Source of the DNA: JAVBRU01 sp031547595
GTDB lineage: Bacteria; Bacillota; Clostridia; Christensenellales; Aristaeellaceae
Assembly: GCA_031547595.1 (NCBI GenBank)
Contig: JAVBRU010000123.1
Coordinates: forward strand, 1 to 13,452
Length of the DNA: 13,452 nucleotides
Direction: 5' to 3'
Part shown: piece by piece, positions 11,749 to 13,452 of the stretch
How positions within the stretch are numbered: position 1 is the first letter of the stretch
Layout of the letters: each line of letters opens with the position of its first letter
Translations under genes and position numbers: made by a program
Notes under the pieces: model-generated
Told to the model about the DNA's origin: nothing
The model's input: the letters and a program-made list of their open reading frames with translations, nothing else
The model's database searches: none

Positions 11749-12843
11749 ATGGCAAAGGAAAAAGCACCCAGCAAGGGCATCAACTCTTCCCCCGAGTCCA
11801 CCCAGGCCGAGAAGGCAAAAGCACTGGATCAGGCACTTGCCGCGCTGGAAAAGCAGTTTGGCAAAGGCACCGTGATGAAGCTGGGGCAAAAGGCCGCCAT
11901 GAAGGTGGAAAGCGTGCCCACAGGCTGCCTGGAACTGGACATGGCGCTGGGCGTGGGAGGAATTCCCCGTGGCCGCATCATCGAAGTCTTTGGGCCGGAA
12001 TCCTCCGGTAAGACCACCGTGGCGCTGCATGTGGTGGCAGAGGTGCAAAAAAAGGGCGGAACGGCGGCCTTTATTGATGCCGAGCATGCCTTGGATCCGC
12101 AATACGCCAGTAACCTTGGCGTCAATATTGACGAGCTGTATGTCAGCCAGCCGAGCACGGGCGAAGACGCCCTGGAAATCGCTGAGGCGCTGGTGCGCTC
12201 CGGCGCGGTGGACATCGTGGTCATCGACAGTGTGGCCGCGCTGGTGCCGCGCGCCGAAATCGATGGCGAAATGGGCGACAGCTTTGTGGGCCTGCAGGCG
12301 AGATTGATGAGCCAGGCGCTTAGAAAGTTGGCCGGTGTGGTGGCCAAAACCAACGCCATTGCATTGTTTATCAACCAGCTGCGTGAAAAAGTGGGCGTGA
12401 TGTATGGCAACCCCGAGACCACGCCCGGCGGTCGCGCGCTGAAGTTCTATGCCTCTGTGCGCCTGGACGTGCGCCGGGGCGAGCAGCTGAAGAATGGCGC
12501 GGAAGTGATCGGCAACCGCACCAAAGTCAAGATCGTGAAAAATAAAGTCGCCCCGCCCTTCCGCGTGTGCGAATTTGACCTTCTCTACGGTCAAGGCATC
12601 AGCCGCGAGGGCACGCTGCTGGATATGGCCGTGCAGCGCGACATCATCCACAAGAGTGGCGCGTGGTTCTCCTACAACGACATCCGCATCGGCCAGGGCC
12701 GCGACAACACCCGCGCATATTTGAAAGAGCATCCCGAAATGGCAGCCGAAATCGAAGCCATTATCCGCGAAGAACTGAAAAACAATGCCCTGATTGCGCA
12801 GACCGAAGCAGAGGATGATGCCCCCGATGGCAGCGAAGACTGA
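11749..12843 (+). CDS. recA: Recombinase RecA
   Basis: This encodes 364 residues, a normal length. RecA forms filaments on single-stranded DNA, promotes strand exchange and triggers LexA self-cleavage. The Walker A motif is GPESSGKTT (82-90), the catalytic glutamate is Glu112 in DAEHALD, and Walker B is VDIVVIDSVAAL (Asp160). The loop L2 region FINQLREKVGVMYGNPETTP is intact. The acidic C-terminal tail (EAEDDAPDGSED) is typical. The nearest purine-rich site, AGGAAGG (11729-11735), is 13 nt from the ATG at 11749. This is longer than usual, so translation may depend partly on coupling to cinA. No SOS box was seen in the short gap before the gene, so any damage control would act on the operon promoter or on one inside an upstream gene. 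Confidence 0.98.
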   Translation: MAKEKAPSKGINSSPESTQAEKAKALDQALAALEKQFGKGTVMKLGQKAAMKVESVPTGCLELDMALGVGGIPRGRIIEVFGPESSGKTTVALHVVAEVQKKGGTAAFIDAEHALDPQYASNLGVNIDELYVSQPSTGEDALEIAEALVRSGAVDIVVIDSVAALVPRAEIDGEMGDSFVGLQARLMSQALRKLAGVVAKTNAIALFINQLREKVGVMYGNPETTPGGRALKFYASVRLDVRRGEQLKNGAEVIGNRTKVKIVKNKVAPPFRVCEFDLLYGQGISREGTLLDMAVQRDIIHKSGAWFSYNDIRIGQGRDNTRAYLKEHPEMAAEIEAIIREELKNNALIAQTEAEDDAPDGSED

Positions 12844-13452
12844 GCATGCGCACGCCTGCGGGCTGTGCAGGATCGAGCTGAGCGGCGTCACCGTGAAAGC
12901 CGGCGGCGATGTGCTGCTGGACAACGTGGGCATGCACATCCACTGCGGCGAATTGACGGCGTTGGTAGGCCCCAATGGCGCGGGCAAAACCACGCTGGTG
13001 CGGGCGCTGCTTGGGCAAACGCCCTACACCGGTAGCATCCGGCACATGGATGCGGGCGGGCGGGATTTCCCCGGCGTGCGCACCGGCTATGTGCCCCAGC
13101 AATTGCCCTTTGACAAGCAGATGCCCATCACTGTGTGTGATTTGCTGGCGGCAACGCTTGGCAAGCGCCCGGTGTGGCTGGGCATCGGTAAGAAGACGCG
13201 GCTTCGGGTACAAGAAGCGCTGGATACCGCGCAGGCGGGCAGCCTGATCGACAAGCGCCTCGGCGCGCTCAGCGGCGGCGACTTGCAGCGGGTGCTGCTG
13301 GCGATGGCGCTCTCGCCCCTGCCGGATCTGCTGGTATTGGACGAGCCTGTCTCCGGCGTAGACCAAAATGGCCTGGCGCTGTTTTTGCAAACGGTGAGCG
13401 GTCTTCGCACTGAGCATCACATGGCCATACTATTGGTATCACACGATTGGGC
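12827..13452 (+). CDS. Metal (zinc/manganese-type) ABC transporter ATP-binding protein, partial
   Basis: The frame runs off the right edge after 208 codons. It encodes an ABC ATPase: Walker A GPNGAGKTT (residues 48-56), Q-loop YVPQQLPFDKQMPITV, signature LSGGDLQRVLLAMAL, Walker B LLVLDEP, D-loop and H-loop LLVSHDW. The VPQ-x-LPFD-x-x-PITV segment and the ELTALVGPNGAGKTTL block resemble the ZnuC/MntB group of zinc and manganese importers; the metal cannot be fixed. The N-terminus TEHAHACGLCRIEL has His and Cys residues that might bind metal. Start choice: a stop at 12791-12793 lies in frame, so the start is ATG 12818 or 12827. I prefer 12827, 12 nt after AGAGG, as 12818 is too close to it. It overlaps the recA end by 17 nt. 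The permease and binding protein are probably beyond the window. Confidence 0.85.
   Translation, partial: MAAKTEHAHACGLCRIELSGVTVKAGGDVLLDNVGMHIHCGELTALVGPNGAGKTTLVRALLGQTPYTGSIRHMDAGGRDFPGVRTGYVPQQLPFDKQMPITVCDLLAATLGKRPVWLGIGKKTRLRVQEALDTAQAGSLIDKRLGALSGGDLQRVLLAMALSPLPDLLVLDEPVSGVDQNGLALFLQTVSGLRTEHHMAILLVSHDW

Noticed and set aside
11647..12993. 448-codon open frame on the minus strand opposite recA
   Set aside because: It lies antisense to recA and to parts of cinA and the ABC gene. The composition is typical of a codon-bias shadow and there is no domain.
12761..13420. 219-codon minus-strand frame opposite the ABC transporter gene
   Set aside because: The plus strand carries all ABC ATPase motifs in order, so this is a shadow frame.
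1..13452. Search for CRISPR arrays, toxin-antitoxin pairs, restriction systems or other defence genes
   Set aside because: No regularly spaced repeats and no gene of these families were recognised. The genes seen are metabolic, translation-related or DNA-repair housekeeping genes.

Overview
The window looks like a chromosomal segment of a fairly GC-rich member of the Clostridia (Bacillota), perhaps a gut-type species. The evidence is strong AGGAGG-type ribosome binding sites, sigma-A style promoters, AT-rich spacers between GC-rich genes, a DUF378 membrane protein, an I-gamma type aspartate aminotransferase, and the rimO-pgsA-cinA-recA gene order typical of that phylum. The genus cannot be told from the sequence.

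Left edge (1-900): the start of an IS3-family insertion sequence, read leftwards, seems to have cut into a tyrosine-recombinase (integrase) gene. Only the catalytic C-terminal half of the integrase remains in the window. A terminator, several palindromes and a tandem repeat follow it. Then comes a tRNA-Val(GAC) gene whose 3' end faces the integrase remnant. This is the usual arrangement at the edge of a tRNA-inserted genomic island, which would extend leftwards out of the window.

Sugar and carbon metabolism (900-7340): a lactonase-family beta-propeller gene (minus strand) and a uronate isomerase gene (plus strand) diverge from two facing sigma-A promoters. The isomerase gene uxaC is followed by a KDPG/KHG aldolase gene carrying an extra C-terminal VOC-like domain. 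They form a two-gene unit serving hexuronate breakdown at its first and last steps. The unit ends in a strong, symmetrical terminator. Beyond it lies a block of nested inverted repeats (4489-4642) without a convincing gene. This is the best candidate in the window for an undescribed element, possibly a small structured RNA read on the minus strand. Then comes a convergent GH78 alpha-L-rhamnosidase gene without a signal peptide. Together these genes suggest use of pectin-like or other plant glycans after uptake.

Middle (7400-9470): a small DUF378 membrane protein gene lies just downstream of an aspartate aminotransferase gene on the minus strand. The AT-rich spacer upstream of the aminotransferase holds repeated CGCAA motifs and a 50-codon small gene of unknown function.

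Right (9400-13452): a plus-strand operon rimO (ribosomal protein S12 methylthiotransferase), pgsA (phosphatidylglycerophosphate synthase), a stand-alone CinA C-terminal/PncC-type amidohydrolase, and recA. It continues by overlap into an ABC-type metal (probably zinc) transporter ATPase gene cut by the window edge. No CRISPR array, toxin-antitoxin pair or recognisable defence system was seen. Most of the window is ordinary, and the points worth a second look are in spacers and domain architecture.
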